From contig OZ025846.1 of NCBI GenBank assembly GCA_964019425.1, positions 186,001 through 250,000 on the forward strand: a stretch of DNA of 64,000 nucleotides, read 5' to 3'. The translations under genes and the position numbers were made by a program. A model generated the notes under the pieces. That model saw only the letters and a list, made by a program, of their open reading frames with translations, made no database searches and was not told where the DNA came from. Numbering within the stretch: position 1 is the stretch's first letter; every line of letters begins with the position of its first letter. This stretch comes from Flectonema sp. DT1601. Lineage: Eukaryota > Euglenozoa > Diplonemea > Diplonemida > Diplonemidae. Shown piece by piece: positions 9,273 through 21,072 of this stretch.

Positions 9273-11307
9273 CTGCGTGAATGCTGTGGGGGAACTTGGA
9301 TAAATAAATCAAGGGTTAACACGCTGCAAATTAGACATCATTGTAGTAGGGGGGAATTGACAATATACCTTCCTCTGTTGAACCCTTCCTTTGTGATGGT
9401 TAACCTGTCGCGATAATTAAAAAGATGTAATGAAACTGTCGGAAACCTGTTGTTGGTGTTAAGTCTTTCTTTCTTTATTTTTTTTTTTTTATTTCTTTTT
9501 TCTTTCTTTCTTTTTTACTTTACTAAAAGCACGTACTGTTACTACATTTATGAATGATCCAACTTTTGGGAGCCGTTTGGGTGAGTTTTGTTAAGGGCTC
9601 CTTCGTTGATTCATTTCATATCACTTAGAGTATGGATGTTGTTGTTTTTTTTTTTTTCTTTTTTCTTTTTTTTGTCTCACCAATTTGAACGCCACCATTG
9701 CACAGATCGACACGTACAAGACAGCAAACTGATGATTACAAAAAAAAAAAAAAAAAAAAAAAAATGATAATGCGTGTGCGGTATGTATATTTTTTTTTAT
9801 GTTATTTTTTTTGTTCTCGTTGGTTTTGTTTTGTTTTATTATGAGAGAGATAAAACAAAAAAGTTTTTTTTTTTTTTTTTTTCATTTTTATTGTTTCTCT
9901 TATTTTTGTTGTTGTTCCTCTGTTCGTCAGCTGCTAACCTTCTCTGACACATTCTCAATTCAGTTAACTTGGCAACGCAGCTCAGTGAGGTAGGAGACTT
10001 GTTTGTCAGTTCTTACCTTCGGAGTTCTAAGTTCTGAGTAACTTTCTTCTTCTTTTTTTTTTTTTTCTTATACTGTTTTTTTTTCAAAAAAAGAAATACA
10101 AAGGGAGGTTGGACCAGGGGGAAAATAATTGGAATTTCGGTCTTTTTTTTTTTTTTTTTCTATTTTCCTTTTTTAAAAGGATGGGGGGGAAAAGAAAAAA
10201 AAAAAAAAACTAAAAGGAAACAACAGCCAACGCTGTCGCAACGAAAATATATAAAAAATAAGTAATGTCCGAAGCTGTTAAAAAAGATAGTAGATACTTA
10301 CATGCAAACAGCGGACTTTTTTTTTCGTTCTTTCTTTCCAGACTATTCCTGGTTGCTAAATACGTATTAAAACTAACAGAACAACGAGGGAGCACACAAA
10401 CAAATTCAATTTGCGTCCTTTTTTTTTTTTTTTTTGGTCTTTTCCCCTAGAAATAGAATAGCCTTCGTCCTTAACAAGGTTCTCAACGGGGTTTTGTTAG
10501 ATATCCGGATCGCAGGCATAAAAAATAAATAGCTTACGTCATTTTCATAGACAGTAATTACTTCATATTCTTTAACGACATAAACAATTAAGGTAAGCTG
10601 CTATTGATAATAGCACTTTGTTAGTGGAGAGGTACACACAGTTTACATCTTTTCTCAGCAGCCAAACGTGTGTATGTGTGTGGTTGGTTTTTTTTTTTAG
10701 AATTTTTTAATTTAATTTATTAATTTATCATAGTCAGGGAAGTGAAACTTCTGGAGAGTTCAAAGGGTACCAGATAAGAAAGTTCGCGTCTTGTTGATTT
10801 TTTTTTTTTTTTTTTTTATCGAAGTCAGAAACCAAAACTCTGTAGAAAAAGCTCACGTGAAACCAGTTATTTGGTACACCACAACCGTGAGACTCTCACA
10901 GGCGAGAAGAGAGAATGGACTGACCAGAAGTAAATGGCAACTGGACCAAGAAATATACAACAGTAGGTATCAATCTTCTACAGCTCCTTGTGCGAAAAAA
11001 GGCATACGAACACGGTTTCTTCATTAGTTTGTTTTTTTTTTTTTTTCTAATTTGAGCAACAAACAAAATAAAACCAATGCTGTAGCTTTTTCGAGTGACA
11101 ATTCGTTAAAAGACATTCTATTTTTCTAACTGGAGATTATTTCTTTTTTTTTTTTTTTTTTTTCGGTCACAGGACACTAAAAAAAAAACATAGCAAGTCT
11201 GAAGAGAAAAGTGAAAAAAAAAAAAAAATAATAATAATAAGGAAGGAAGATAGCTGGCACTTAAATAATAATAAATTTTGTTTAAGATTATAAAAGAAAA
11301 CACCAAC

Positions 11308-11342
<35 letters not shown>

Positions 11343-11712
11343 TAGTTCATCTCTCGTACCAAGTCATAAAGGTTTTCTTTTTCGGCCACATAATTATTTC
11401 TTATTTCACACAAGGGGGGAAAATATGACCAACTATAAACAACGGCATCGGTGAAGATGTTGTTTGAGAGACGAAAAATAAGGTAAGCTCACAAGAATAA
11501 ATATGAACAGACCGGATTGTTAGCCGTGGGCTCTCACTGGTGGTAAGTGACAACGGGTCCAAGGCAGGTTTGTAGTTTTTAAGTTATAAATATTTTATAC
11601 ACGTGCAGTTAGGTTTCTTTACGCTAACAAGAACAAGTCCTATTAGAGACAATTAGATTTGCACGATCATCCTGTCATTGGCAAGATAAAAATAATTTTT
11701 TTTTATTTTTTT
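9273..11712. other. Repeat and homopolymer-rich intergenic region
   Basis: No supportable gene. The sequence is dominated by A/T runs. Two degenerate copies of repeat R1 lie near 10720-10770 and 10812-10910, and a GGACTCTCACTG-like repeat near 11527 has relatives at 15312 and 15478. The first 60 bp are the leader of the inhibitor-2-like gene. Confidence 0.65.
9282..9335 (-). repeat. Dispersed repeat R4 used as gene leader/acceptor
   Basis: The plus-strand sequence GGGGGAACTTGGATAAATAA and its continuation ATCAAGGGTTAACACG recur, nearly identical, at about 40912-40950 inside an intron of the PUB-domain gene. Here it supplies the CCCCCACAG acceptor just upstream of the inhibitor-2-like start codon. 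Confidence 0.6.
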
Positions 11713-12067
11713 GGAGAATTCTCCGTTGCCTACATAAAAAAAAGTTTTTTCTCCGTTGCCTGTCACCTTAACTTTTTTTTCTCCGTTGCCTGCACCCAAA
11801 AAGTTTTTTCGCTGTTGTGAACAACTCTTTTTTTTTTTTCTCTGTTGGGTACCAGCACTTTTTTTTTTTCTCTAAAAAAAAATTTTTTTTTCTGGAAAAA
11901 AAAAAAAAAAAAAAAAAAGAAAAAAGAAATAAGAAAAAAAATCAGAGGTAGAATCTTCACATCTTCTCACATTCTTGACAGTGTTTCCTTGTTAGACGAA
12001 AAGTTTTATAAAGCAAGAATAGAAAACACTATAAATGAATCAGATGATGACCTTGCATCGAAAAATA

Positions 12068-14209
12068 TTAAAGCTCATCAGATGATGAACTTGAATCACA
12101 CTTCTTTCTCTTTCCGGATATCCGGTTTCTCCTAGTCGATGTATCGACAGTCTTCTTGGGGGCCGACTTCTTCGCTGATTTCTTGGGGGCCGACTTCTTG
12201 GGGGCCGATTTCTTAGGGGCTGACTTCTTGGGGGCCGATTTCTTAGGGGCTGACTTCTTAGGGGCCGACTTCTCGTGTAAGGGGTTTTTACACGTAGTCT
12301 TATTGTGGCCCACCTTACCACAACGACTACACAAGTTCTTTCCCTCCCCTTTGGAAGGAATCCTCTTCGTGGGGGCACCCTTCGGCTTCTTCGTTGTTGG
12401 CGGTAACAGTTCAGTCTTCGCCGACTGAAACTGATACAGCCCAACTGGCCGTACTGGGTCGTCATACGCCTTTCGTAAGGCTCCCAAACGAAAGCAGGTT
12501 GGAACGTACTGCATCTCGTTGAAACCAAGAAACCTGTTTATTTAGTCCAATTAATTCGCCACAAGTAGCGTTGACCACGACAACAAAAAGACAAAAAGAA
12601 GAAGTACCTGATAGCCGCACAGGTATGAACGCATGGCAAGGCAGTCTGCTCTGGGAGCAAACAGGTGCAAGCCATTTCTTTACCCACCAGCTTGACCAAC
12701 TCCTGCCTCTGTCCATGTACAACGTTCGCTGTTTGTTGTTATTATCCCTGCAGATGATTCTACAAGCCCCGAGAAAGATACCATACCTTCAAACACTTCG
12801 CCTTCGTGCATCACTGGTTCAACAGTGAACACTGCTGCTTCAACGGCAGCCGTCTCCACGATCTCTCGCACCCACCCCAAAACCATCTCGTCATCACCCT
12901 CTGCATCGTGCGCACTACGCCGTCGCTCGTAGTGCCACTTCTGCACAATGCTGACAATGCTGTTAAGCATCCCCAACACATTCTTGTCCCTGGCTGAAGA
13001 GATAACATTGTTAAACCCTTCAGCCAGGTTGTTCGTACTTTGATTGTACGTCCTAGAGCGGATTGCACCGCGAGCCCAAGTCTCAGGCTCCTTTTCATCC
13101 AGGTATTCGTGGAGTACTTCAAGCTCGTTCTCCTCCGCAGACTCACCAAGAGCATCAAACATGGGTAGGAACCTGTATGAAGGTGCCGTACACAGATGTT
13201 TGAACCTACCAAACATCTCCTTGCTGAACTTGGCCTTGATGTTTCGACCCATGTGTTGTGTGCATTTGAGGGCAATCACATCGTTGTAATCCCCACGAAG
13301 CACCGACAGTAGGCCCTTGTCCTGATCGGCCATAAGGCCAAACCCTTCGCCCAAAAACTCCGGAACCTTCACCGCCGACTCCAGCTTCCCAAGGAAGTAC
13401 TTCCACCCTTCGGCGTCTTCATTGCCTATCAAGGCGAAACCCACAGGGAATTGACTTCCCAGTGGGTCCATTGCAACAAATGTAAGCAATGTCCCCAAGT
13501 AATGTGCTCGTAAGAAGCACCCATCAACAACCCCAAATCCCCCCGGACATGCACCTACACCCTCCAGCGATGCCCCCAAAGCAAGGAAAAAGGACTTAAA
13601 CCTTCCACCCTCTTCTTTTATGTCCCACTGGGTACCGGGGTTTTGTTCCGCCAGTGAGGTGAACCAGGCCTGTAACCAGGCAAATCCCTCATGGGGGTCA
13701 CCATTGATCTCTTTATCGGCCTCTCCGAGGGCCCGGTATACAGTATCCTTCCCTACTGTTATGCCGCAAGACTTTAAGTCTTGTACAAGGTGGGACTTTT
13801 TATATTTTGTACCCAACTCCTTGTATTTTGCCAGGGAAAGGTAGGCTATTGTGGTCTTGAGCCCGTACACCCTCCCCTCCCCAGGGTTGCAAGCGTCCGT
13901 ATGCCGCAGCTGTGACACCGTCACAGTTCTCTCTTCACAACTCCCTGTAGCGCACACCCTCCACTCACATGAGTCGGATGTGCAATGGAACGATATCCGG
14001 TTCTCACGCTTTTGTCTGCTAAACCTCCTTCCAGTGGAGCAGCAGGCGAGGGTGACGCTTGCCAGGAGTGCACTCTCGCTAGGGAAGACACGTCCCAGGG
14101 TTGGTGTCGGAACATTGAACACCGGCACGTTTATGGTCGGGACAGGTGTAACAGTATCCTCAGATGCGATCACAGGTGCAGTCTGCGGGGAGTCCATGTT
14201 TCCAGGCAT
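12068..14209 (-). CDS. MULE transposase (MULE, SWIM and zinc-knuckle domains)
   Basis: Three exons fit: 12787-14209, 12608-12728 and 12068-12533 (introns of 58 and 74 nt, GT-AG, acceptors AAACAG), giving 669 residues. The N-terminal Cys/His region (CCSTGRRFSRQKRENRISFH, C-x4-C) resembles a MuDR-type DNA-binding domain. The DDE core shows GFGVVDGCFLRAHY (first Asp), GLMADQDKGL (second Asp) and NNLAEGFNNV (Glu). Splicing restores the SWIM motif CTCLLPEQTALPCVHTCAAI, which no single open frame shows. After IRFLGFNEMQYVP comes a lysine array of about eight APKKS units near a CCHC knuckle CSRCGKVGHNKTTC. The start MPGNMDSP at 14209 is the first good ATG. All catalytic parts are present, so the gene could be functional. 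Confidence 0.9.
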
Positions 14210-14982
14210 TTGGTAGTAGGTAGGTAGGTAGGTAGGTGTTGAGTAGTTATTATCTGGAAACGTAGAGTAAAAAAACAAACAAACTATCAAGGGGACCTAG
14301 GTCCAGAACAGCAAGAAAAAAATGAGAATCCCTAAAACCACTACCAAAATTTATTTTCAGCCACAAAGTTTCCATGAACACCCTCTCACCTTAAGCGCAC
14401 ACGGATGTTGAGATAACGTTTGTACGATGTTCATCTGGCTTGACGAGATTAGCAAAGACAAGTACTCACGGAAAGGTTGGGTTGTTCGTCAGGTCTTGAT
14501 AGTGTTCTCAGCCTCTGGGAGTTTTACTACAAGTGCATGCAAAGAACGGTATGTGTGCAGGGCTGGGTCACCTTACAGAGAACTGTTGTCCTCTTACACG
14601 TCATTCCAACCGAATTTCAAGGCCAAGACACCTGCGAGTTACAGACAGCCTGGTCGCAAGCGACACTCCTGTTTCTGACCGGGTTATCAGGGTATCTAAC
14701 TCATGCAAGCATGAGAGCTTTTTTAAGGCTACCTTAAATTATCAAGAGCGCAGTACTGCCCGAAGGGTTCCCGCGTGTCAAGATGCATTTGCGTGTACTG
14801 AGCAGAAGTTCCAGAAGGAAGATTACTTTTATCATTTCCCAAGTCATCACATCCTTAACCGTTTGTGTTATTAGCTTTCAATCAATCCATCAGATGAGTG
14901 TATGGTATCTAACTAACTAACCAGGTAGACAGGTGCACAAAAAAAAAAAAAAAAAAAAAGGAAAAGGGAAAAAAGGTCAAGT
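14210..14982. other. MULE internal region upstream of transposase
   Basis: About 770 bp between the transposase start and the right repeat array. A TAGG tetranucleotide repeat lies at 14213-14235. Several plus-strand frames of 80-110 codons overlap in three phases and share no recognisable domain, so I do not call them. The 5' leader and promoter of the transposase should be here. Confidence 0.5.
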
Positions 14983-15214
14983 GACACACAACAGAGAAAA
15001 ATAAATATAGGTGGCACACAACAGCGAAAAATAAATATAGGTGGCACACAACAGCGAAAAATAAATATAGGTGGCACACAACAGCGAAAAAAAAGTTTAG
15101 GTGGCACACAACAGCGAAAAAAAAAAAGAAAAAAAAACACAACGGAGAAAAATTCTTTTAGGTGGACTACAACGGAGAAAAATAAAGTTTTGGGGTAGCA
15201 ACGGAGAATTTTCC
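14983..15214 (+). repeat. MULE right subterminal repeat array
   Basis: About five tandem units of roughly 30 bp built on GGTGGCACACAACAGCGAAA followed by AATAAATATA run from about 14983 to 15118, then two degenerate AACGGAGAAAAA units reach the terminus. The left end has inverted counterparts (TTTTTTCTCCGTTGCCTG, TTCGCTGTTGTG) between 11716 and 11860. Such arrays are usual transposase-binding regions in Mutator elements. Confidence 0.75.
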
Positions 15215-15223
15215 TATTTTTTT

Positions 15224-15543
15224 ATATTTACACATATTCAGATTGTTTCCTTACGATAAAAAGAACAAATAGGATCCAAATCAAAATACACACACTTGGT
15301 AAGTAGATCCTTGGACTCTCACTGACAGTGGGTCCAAGATAAACCTGACTGTAATTTTTTTTTTTTTTTTTTTTTTTTTGGTTTAAGGGGACAATTAGAA
15401 ATTGAATAACAGCTGCCTTGCTCCTCTTGTGGGAGTCAAGAAAAGCTAAATTCCCTTATGCTATAGATGCCATTTTACGGACTCTTACTGATAAAGGTCC
15501 AAGTTGTATGAAATAGATAGGTAAGTTCTTAAAAAAATAAAAA

Positions 15544-15577
<34 letters not shown>

Positions 15578-17662
15578 CCCCTTCTCCTTGTCGTCAAGCT
15601 CAATACGTAATCCGACATCATTGAAGTCGCTTGCTTGTTGAGACACTTCACTACGTGACGTGTGTTGAAAATGAGGGGAAAAAAGAATTTAAAAAAAAAA
15701 ATATCAATGAAATGGCTAAAGATAAAAAAGAATTGAGAGGAAAAACAAAAAAAAAAACAACAAACTTACATTTTTATTATGAAAAAAAGAAAGAAAAAAT
15801 AATTAAAAAAAAAAAAACGACAAAAGGTAAAAAAAACAATTGTTTTCAGGTTGGTAGTAAACTCCATGTACATATGGAATAATTGCGATATACGGCTTCT
15901 CATGGAGGTGTTTTTTTTTTTTTTTTTTTTTTTTTTTTGTTGCTGTGATTGTTGTCTTTTTTTTTTTAATACACTTGCTGTGGTCAAAAAAAAAAAAAAA
16001 AAAAAAAAAATAGGAATAGGAATAGGAATAGAGGGATGGGGAAAACTGAGAGGCTGGTAACGCCAATCTCCAGGATGGAAAAAAGAAGAAGAAGAATTAG
16101 AATATAGAGAGTTACTGTAACCGATGAAAGGGAGAGAACCAAGTGTTTGCAACAAGTATGTTGTGGTCACGGGAGGGCTACAAGACGAAGTATGTAACAC
16201 GACTATGGGAATTAATAACCAACTCAATTCAAAAAAAAAAAAAAAAAAAAAAAAAAAATCGTAGGACAAAAAATTTCGAGGCTAAAAATTAAAAAAATAT
16301 ATATTCAGACCATTCCTCCCTTACTCAGCCCTCTTCAACGAAGAAAGTAAGGGAGACACCCTCATCGCGTTTTGCCCTTTCTCATCAAAAGAACAACATG
16401 GTTATTTATTTTACCATATTTAACATTAGTATCATTCTCTGGTTGGAATATTTTGTTTTATTCATTTACGAAGCCAATAATCAATAAAAGCTCAACAGCT
16501 AGCTCGATATCAGCCACCCGTGAGACCCATATAAGTTTATTATTAAGTAAAACAGCAAAACGCATTACTGATAACTACGAGGGGGGTTTGGGTAACCCGC
16601 ATCAGTAAGGAATCGCGAAGACCAGCTTCCTCTTTTTGCAATTTGAGGGGGAAAAAAAAAAAAGGGGGGGAAAAATATTTACATATGAGCACTCAGTCAA
16701 ATAGAGCGAATTTTAAAAAAAAAAAAGAAAATGTTTAAAAAAAAAAATTAAAAAAAAGAACGATACAGGGAATGGGAAACGCAGCTCCATCACCGCAAAA
16801 AAAAAAAAAAAACCAGCTGTCCTTAAGCACCACGTTATGGCAATTCTAAGGAAAACTAATCATGCTATAGGGTTAATCATTTTTTTATTTTTTTTTTTTC
16901 AAAAATGAGTAGGAAGGAGGAGGGAAAGGAAAAAAAAAAAAAAACTGTTTTAGTGAAGGGAAAGAACGACATGGTGTGTGTGTGGGAGATACGCATCTCG
17001 CCGATACTACGAGAAAAGAGGGGGAAGTGAAGTGAAACTTTAACAATGTAAAAACAACTTTTAGGGTATTAAAAAGAAAAACAGAATTAACATCAAAGTA
17101 CTTAAACACAAAAAGGGAAAATATATTATCAGATACTACGAAAATGGGAATGGAAAAAGAAGAGCAGGGAAAAAAAAAAGAAAAAAAAAACAAGGGAAAA
17201 AAAATGTCTTCATTATTTTTATTAGTAACATTTTAAAATGTGTGAAACAATTAATTAAAAGCTACAACAGAATTATAAAGGGGAAAGATGAGACATTATA
17301 CCCTGTTTTTTTTTTTTTTTTTTTGTATGGGTTTTCATTCAGAGCAAGAGGATTGAACGCGAGCTGGGTTTAAATTTAACCCTACCCCCTCTTGACACAT
17401 GTTATAAAAAAAGTAAATCAGTACTAACGAGAATTAAGGTATCACTGAGACACAAAGAATGATTATTTTTTTTTTTTTTTATCGAAGTTAGGTAAGTCAA
17501 ACATGTGGTCGGGTACCGTTCTTTCGATACCACAACTGTGAGACGCAGACCAGAGTAAATAACTTACCTAGACTCCGCATGCACCAAGATGGTATGGGAT
17601 ACTTCAAAAGTAGGAAAGTAAGTTAACAAATACAAAGACAGACAAGCAACACGTCGTCGTCG

Positions 17663-17697
<35 letters not shown>

Positions 17698-20083
17698 ACC
17701 AAAGCACATTCACATCACCTTGCTTGATATACTTCACTTTTAATGAATTACTACAAAAAACTCAAAGAAAAAATATAACAGTCACTACCATGCTCATGTT
17801 TTGTTTTTTTTTATATTTTTTTTTTTTTTTTATATATAATTCAAATAAAACCGTGAAACCTAAAAAAAAAAGATTAGTGTGAACTGTCAATACTTGTAAC
17901 TGACACATTAATCAAAGAGGGGGGAAAAAAATAAATAAATAGTAGTTTAATGTAATAATTTTGGTTCAAAGAAAATACTATGAACACACATAACAACAAC
18001 ACACACGATCACTACCCCTCTAAATGGAGGGGGTGAAACTTTGACAATGTAAATAACAGTAACAACTTTAGGGTATCAAAAACAAAAATTAATATCAAGT
18101 ACTTGACTGAAAAATTATTTGTAGTTGTTAATCAAAGAAAATTACGTTTAGAAAAAAGAAAAACATAAAAAGAGAAAACTATATTTTCTGTCTTACTGAC
18201 CAGAAGACGTTGTCGAATCTGGTAATTCAGGGACCACGTACTAAACAGGTTGAGCGTCCCATGCCCTGTAGTCCACCCCTCTAAATGAAGGGGGAAAAAG
18301 GGAACAACTTTGCCGATAATCACTAACGTCTTTGCCACCTGACTAACTTAAAAGCGTAAATCAGGTATCCATTCTGGAGTCGCTCATAGGTTGGTTGCTG
18401 CGATTACCAACATACATAATAAAAAATTATAAAAAAAAAAAAATAAAAAAAAAAACTGCGAAATAATTAACAGAAGATAAGTTAAATATTTTTTTCCTTT
18501 TTTAAAAAAAAAAACAAGACAGAACTAGAAACGTGGACAACCTAATACGGTGGTACAAGTTCTTATTAATCAATGCTGCCGAGTGTAACTTTACCTGGGG
18601 ATTGATGGAGAGAAGAAAAAAAAAGGGGAGTAGGGAGGAGGAGGAGGAGGGGGGGAATAAAATAATTAACGGAAAAGAGATAAATTCCAAAAACAGGAAA
18701 ATGGTTTTGAAACATTTTTTTTTTTTTTTTGTTCTCCAAAAGAATAAGGGGAGAAGGAAAAAAAAAAAAAAGAAGAAGAAGAAGAAGAAAAAAAAAACCG
18801 AAAACAGGAATGAGATAATACATCATGTGACAGTTCCCATCTTTTATGTTGGCGAAATCTTCACATGAGTTTTTCCACTTGAGAATAGTTGAGAAGAGGG
18901 GAGTATACTCATAAAGGATTCTTCAGCGAGTGACTTGTCCTCTATTTGACTGCCTTAAAAAAAAAAAAAAAAGGAAAAAGAAAGAAATTCTTCTGCGCTC
19001 CTTTTCTTTTTCTTTTTCTTTTTTTTTTTTTTTTTTTTCTTTTCCGAAAACAGAGACGGGGGGTTGGATTTTTTTTTTTTTGAGGGGCGCACATTTGATT
19101 AAGTCACCTATGCTTGGTAATAACTAAAAAAAAGGAACTCGATAACACAAAAAAAAAAAAAAATCAAGATTCGCACTACCATAATCACCATGGAAGCATC
19201 AGCGTACGTAGCAAACAGTAATGCAAGTCATAACAAAATAACACATCACTTTATGAAATGGCTTAATTAAACAAGAGAAACATTATTTAAATAAACGACA
19301 AAGAACTCCTCTTACATCACAGATTGTGCATCGCTGATACAGCAAACTAAAGAGCAACGGGTTAACTCCCTAGAGCTACGAGGCAGCATCAACGTAAGTA
19401 GACCCAATCTTTGTTAAGATTGTTTTGGAATAGCTTAGGTTGGAATAAGGTGATGAGAGGAGAGGAGGGATAAAGTGGAATGGAAAAGAAAAGAATTATT
19501 ATTAGGATTTAGCACAAGAAATATGCAGAGAGAAATAACTATGCACGCTGATCTGTGAGCAACTTGTTCTACGCAAGTATACGCATGTGGTTGATTACCA
19601 AAAAAAAACAAATAAGCCATCACGTCCACTGTCTTAATCCGAGGAGGACCGAAGGACTGATGATTTCCCTTTTTTTTTTTTAATGGTTTGTTTTGTTCAA
19701 ACAACAATACTTCGGAAACCATCCCTTTTTTTTTTTTTTTTTTCTTGTTTTCAATTTTTATGTTTTTTTTTTTTTTTTTTTTTTGTGAGAATAATTATTT
19801 CGCGACTTGAATGGAAAATATCGAATTCTAAAGGGATTATAATTTTCACATAACTGGAGAAAACAAAAAAACAAAAAAAACAAAAAAAAAAAAGGCAGGA
19901 TTTGTATAAAACTGACAGTTTCGAACTTTAGTGTTGGAAACAGAGTTTTTATTTTATTTTAACAACAGGCTTATAATTGAAAGTTAGCAGGTGGTACGTG
20001 TGTGTGTGTGTGTGTGTTGTGGTGTGCGGGACTAATACTTTTCTTTTCTTTAAATCCAAAGGTGAAGGTGAAAAGTGATAATT
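15224..20083. other. 4.9 kb gene desert with decayed repeats
   Basis: No supportable host gene. There are more than twenty homopolymers above 12 nt. Recognisable repeats are: an R1 relative near 17480; two copies of a GAAACTTTRACAATGTAA segment at about 17030-17110 and 18030-18110; a copy of repeat R2 at 18226-18274; GACTCTYACTG relatives at 15312 and 15478; a GGAATA microsatellite near 16012 and a TG microsatellite near 20000. A 78-codon frame at 16372-16608 has no support. Confidence 0.65.
18226..18274 (+). repeat. Dispersed repeat R2, copy 1
   Basis: The segment with CCACGTACTA, CAGGTTGAGCG and CCCATGCCCTGTAG recurs at about 41173-41222 in the intron of the PUB-domain gene with only a few differences. 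No coding potential. The CAGGTTGAGCG part loosely resembles a pol III B box, which makes a SINE possible. Confidence 0.55.
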
Positions 20084-20812
20084 TTACATTACGCAACAAC
20101 AATCTTCTTCGCTCGACTTTTTATCCTTCCTCGTAATGGGGCTTAAAATACAACCCATTACCCACTCCGAAGTCGAACACGACACCCCATACGACTCGAT
20201 CATATCTATGCGCTTAGTGTTATATGTTTGACACTTGTAACCTTTTCCTAAATACTTAGCGAAGAGTTTAGCATCTGTGTCAGTGCCGTATGGTATAAAT
20301 GAAAACATAACTTGACTCTTATTTTGAATAGTTTTTTTAAGTTGTTTGTCGTGGGATATTCTCCTATCAGTGAACACTAAGCATATCGTCGGTAATGAAA
20401 ACAAACATGATTTTCCAAAACTATTTATAGCATCTAACAAAGACGCAGATGACGTTGATAATGTTGGTTTCTTATTAAGCTGATGAGTGAGCCTGTCGTC
20501 AACAGAAGACACATTTAACACGGATGCATTCCGATGAAGGAAATGAAAATCAATGCCGTCAACAAAACCAGACATTCTTGAAACCAACTGCGCATCTCTC
20601 TTCACACCATCCCATCTTGTTTCGGGTAATCTATCTCCGACTTTCATCGCAGATGTCGATCTGTTCATCGAAACAGAATCATCAATCAGAACTACAATTC
20701 GGTAGTTTTCTAATTTCTTTATATCGGAAGTCGTACACAACGCAAACGCTTCATTTGACACAAATTTCTGACGGTACCAACCGGCTTCGACTGTCGGTTC
20801 TCCTGTTAACAT
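20084..20812 (-). CDS. VWA-domain protein with C-terminal prenylation motif
   Basis: A 242-residue protein. Residues about 38-200 resemble a von Willebrand factor A domain: the strand IVVLIDDSVSM carries the D-x-S-x-S metal-binding (MIDAS) motif, and SLPTICLVFTDRRIS fits a later core strand. The C-terminus DCCCVM ends in a CaaX box (CCVM), with a Met at the X position that favours farnesylation, and a basic/acidic stretch KDKKSSEED precedes it. I infer a cytosolic protein tethered to a membrane by prenylation. An AG (CATCTTAATTAG) lies 18 nt upstream of the start, though its pyrimidine tract is weak. Neighbours on the same strand are unknown proteins. Confidence 0.75.
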   Translation of the reverse strand: MLTGEPTVEAGWYRQKFVSNEAFALCTTSDIKKLENYRIVVLIDDSVSMNRSTSAMKVGDRLPETRWDGVKRDAQLVSRMSGFVDGIDFHFLHRNASVLNVSSVDDRLTHQLNKKPTLSTSSASLLDAINSFGKSCLFSLPTICLVFTDRRISHDKQLKKTIQNKSQVMFSFIPYGTDTDAKLFAKYLGKGYKCQTYNTKRIDMIESYGVSCSTSEWVMGCILSPITRKDKKSSEEDCCCVM

Positions 20813-21072
20813 ATTTGTGTGAATCTAATTAAGATGTGATAAGTAACTCTAACGATCTCATCCACTACTCTTTTGGTGAATATAAAACCAGTTGTTGGAT
20901 AACTTCATCATGTTTTGTGAAAAAATGGTAAAAATAAAGAAATTTTATTGCCAAACCACAACAAAACACACATCATCAGAACAGACGGTAGATGAGAGAT
21001 TGACTTGCAGTGTGGGTCGTCACCAAACAAGTAAAGAGAGGAAACTGTCATGACTACAACAGCTACTGTGGA

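Larger units (their letters stand above)
11713..15214 (-). mobile_element. Mutator-like (MULE) DNA transposon, apparently complete
   Basis: A 3502-bp element. Its termini are inverted: GGAGAATTCTCCGTTGC at the left and, read inward, GGAAAATTCTCCGTTGC at the right (16 of 17 bases match). It is flanked by an exact 9-bp direct repeat TATTTTTTT (11704-11712 and 15215-15223), the target-duplication size expected for Mutator elements. The duplication is low in complexity, so it supports the ends rather than proving them alone. Inside is a three-exon transposase gene with all the expected domains and no visible break. Subterminal arrays of CTCCGTTG-like and CAACAGCG-like repeats lie near both ends. 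GC is clearly higher than in neighbouring host genes, suggesting recent arrival. Confidence 0.88.

Noticed and set aside
12040-12528. Arg/Pro-rich frame overlapping the end of the MULE transposase
   Set aside because: Alternative frame of the APKKS repeat array; the real frame contains the CCHC zinc knuckle.
14427-14874. Plus-strand frames of 80-113 codons inside the MULE
   Set aside because: Three overlapping phases, no domain, no acceptor or start support; probably chance openness in GC-richer DNA.
16372-16608. 78-codon plus-strand frame
   Set aside because: Lone frame in the repeat desert, opposite to all genes, with no recognisable domain.
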